Source: Actinomycetota bacterium (GTDB lineage: Bacteria; Actinomycetota; Thermoleophilia; Gaiellales; Gaiellaceae). From it: a stretch of DNA of 13,320 bases. Below the pieces are notes generated by a model that was given only the letters and a program-made list of their open reading frames with translations, did no database searches and had not been told where the DNA came from. The first letter of the stretch is position 1, and every line of letters begins with the position of its first letter. Shown one piece after another: positions 12,838 to 13,320 of this stretch. Position numbers and translations under genes: made by a program. Location: positions 1 through 13,320 of the forward strand of contig JACCZA010000349.1 in assembly GCA_013696185.1 (NCBI GenBank). Direction: 5' to 3'.

Positions 12838-13320
12838 ATGAGCCTCGTCTCCCTCCGCCGCAAGCGCGGCGGGCCGGCAGAGAGCGCACAGCCCCAGCGC
12901 GGGCGTGCGACGCGCTCGACCGGTGAGCTGCGGCGTGAGCGGCGGCTCCTGCTCGGTCTACGCGAGGCGCGCCTCCACGACCTCGGCGGTCTCGTGGTGG
13001 AGATGTATCGGCAGGACAGCTTTCGCGAGGGCCTCCTGTACGAGCAGTGCGCGGAGCTCGTCGCCATGGAGGAGCGGCTCGCCGAGGTCGACGGGCTCCT
13101 GAGCGGCGTGCGCGTCGTGCGGACGTCCGCCTGCGCCTGCGGCGCGCCCCTCTCCCCGACGTCGCGCTTCTGCGCCAACTGCGGCCGGCCGGCGGGGCAG
13201 CGGACCGTCGCCGCCTGCAGGAGCTGCGGGCACGCGCTGGCAGCGGACGCCCGGTTCTGCCCGGTCTGCGGGACGCCGGCCGGCGACGACAGCGACGTCG
13301 CCCTCGGGGCAGGGGACACC
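12838..13320 (+). CDS. Coiled-coil protein with two zinc ribbons, function unknown (3' end beyond window)
   Basis: 161 codons are visible and the frame is open at the right edge. Residues 1-30 are basic and low-complexity. Residues about 29-92 are charged and helix-forming (LRRERRLLLGLREARLHDLG, then an EMYRQDSFREGLLYEQCAEL stretch and EERLAEVDGLL), probably a coiled coil. Two zinc ribbons follow: C99-x-C101 with C112-x2-C115 (CACGAPLSPTSRFCANCG), and C127-x2-C130 with C141-x2-C144 (CRSCGHALAADARFCPVCG). The first knuckle is CxC rather than CxxC. The tail before the cut is acidic. Paired ribbons of this type occur in double-zinc-ribbon (DZR/zinc-ribbon) proteins, often followed by TM or partner-binding regions that would lie outside the window. 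The ATG at 12838 fits the local promoter pattern. No function is claimed. Confidence 0.8.
   Translation, partial: MSLVSLRRKRGGPAESAQPQRGRATRSTGELRRERRLLLGLREARLHDLGGLVVEMYRQDSFREGLLYEQCAELVAMEERLAEVDGLLSGVRVVRTSACACGAPLSPTSRFCANCGRPAGQRTVAACRSCGHALAADARFCPVCGTPAGDDSDVALGAGDT

Noticed and set aside
13308..13320. Partial copy of the GGGAC palindrome at the right edge (AGGGGACACC)
   Set aside because: It is in frame in the zinc-ribbon gene and lacks the second arm inside the window; too short to call a repeat.

Overview
This is a gene-dense stretch (roughly 70% G+C by eye) of a bacterial chromosome. The conserved queA-tgt-yajC-secDF order, very short gaps, GTG/TTG starts, and many genes that begin 6-9 nt after a TANNNT hexamer (the pattern of leaderless mRNAs) point to a high-G+C actinobacterial lineage. 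A deep-branching group such as Thermoleophilia (Gaiellales/Solirubrobacterales) is my best guess. That placement is inference, since no rRNA or marker phylogeny is available here. I see no mobile elements, CRISPR arrays, tRNA or rRNA genes, and no gene-free stretch above 300 bases. The largest gaps are 133 bp (queA-tgt) and about 125-131 bp (secreted-protein gene to antiporter gene).

Layout. (1) 1-4693, minus strand: a tRNA-modification and protein-export operon in the order queA, tgt, yajC, secDF. SecD and SecF are fused in one frame that runs off the left edge. (2) 4721-5209, plus strand: a small coiled-coil protein of unknown function, divergent from queA across only 27 bp. (3) 5216-6127, minus: a UbiA-superfamily membrane prenyltransferase resembling decaprenyl-phosphate phosphoribosyltransferase. 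(4) 6175-8842, minus: a three-gene unit of secreted protein, OmpR/PhoB-type response regulator and HAMP-containing histidine kinase. (5) 8968-10440, plus: a CPA1-type cation/proton antiporter with a C-terminal TrkA-C/RCK-C domain, divergent from the three-gene unit. (6) 10443-11300, minus: 3-hydroxybutyryl-CoA dehydrogenase, divergent from (7) 11359-12786, plus: an NAD(P)-dependent aldehyde dehydrogenase. (8) 12838 to the right edge, plus: a coiled-coil protein with two zinc ribbons, cut by the window end.

How they work together. The first operon couples queuosine tRNA modification (Tgt inserts the base, QueA builds the cyclopentenediol precursor) to the SecDF-YajC accessory complex, a widely conserved linkage with no known mechanistic reason. 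The secreted protein/regulator/kinase unit looks like a self-contained envelope-sensing module. An 11-bp-period direct repeat between it and the antiporter gene is a plausible binding site for the regulator and could connect the two. The dehydrogenase pair suggests oxidation of acyl-CoA and aldehyde intermediates. The most informative non-coding signals are the recurring start-proximal -10 elements, a pair of divergent -10 elements sharing a TA, a 7-bp inverted repeat that brackets one -10 element, and two perfect hairpins in the queA-tgt spacer.
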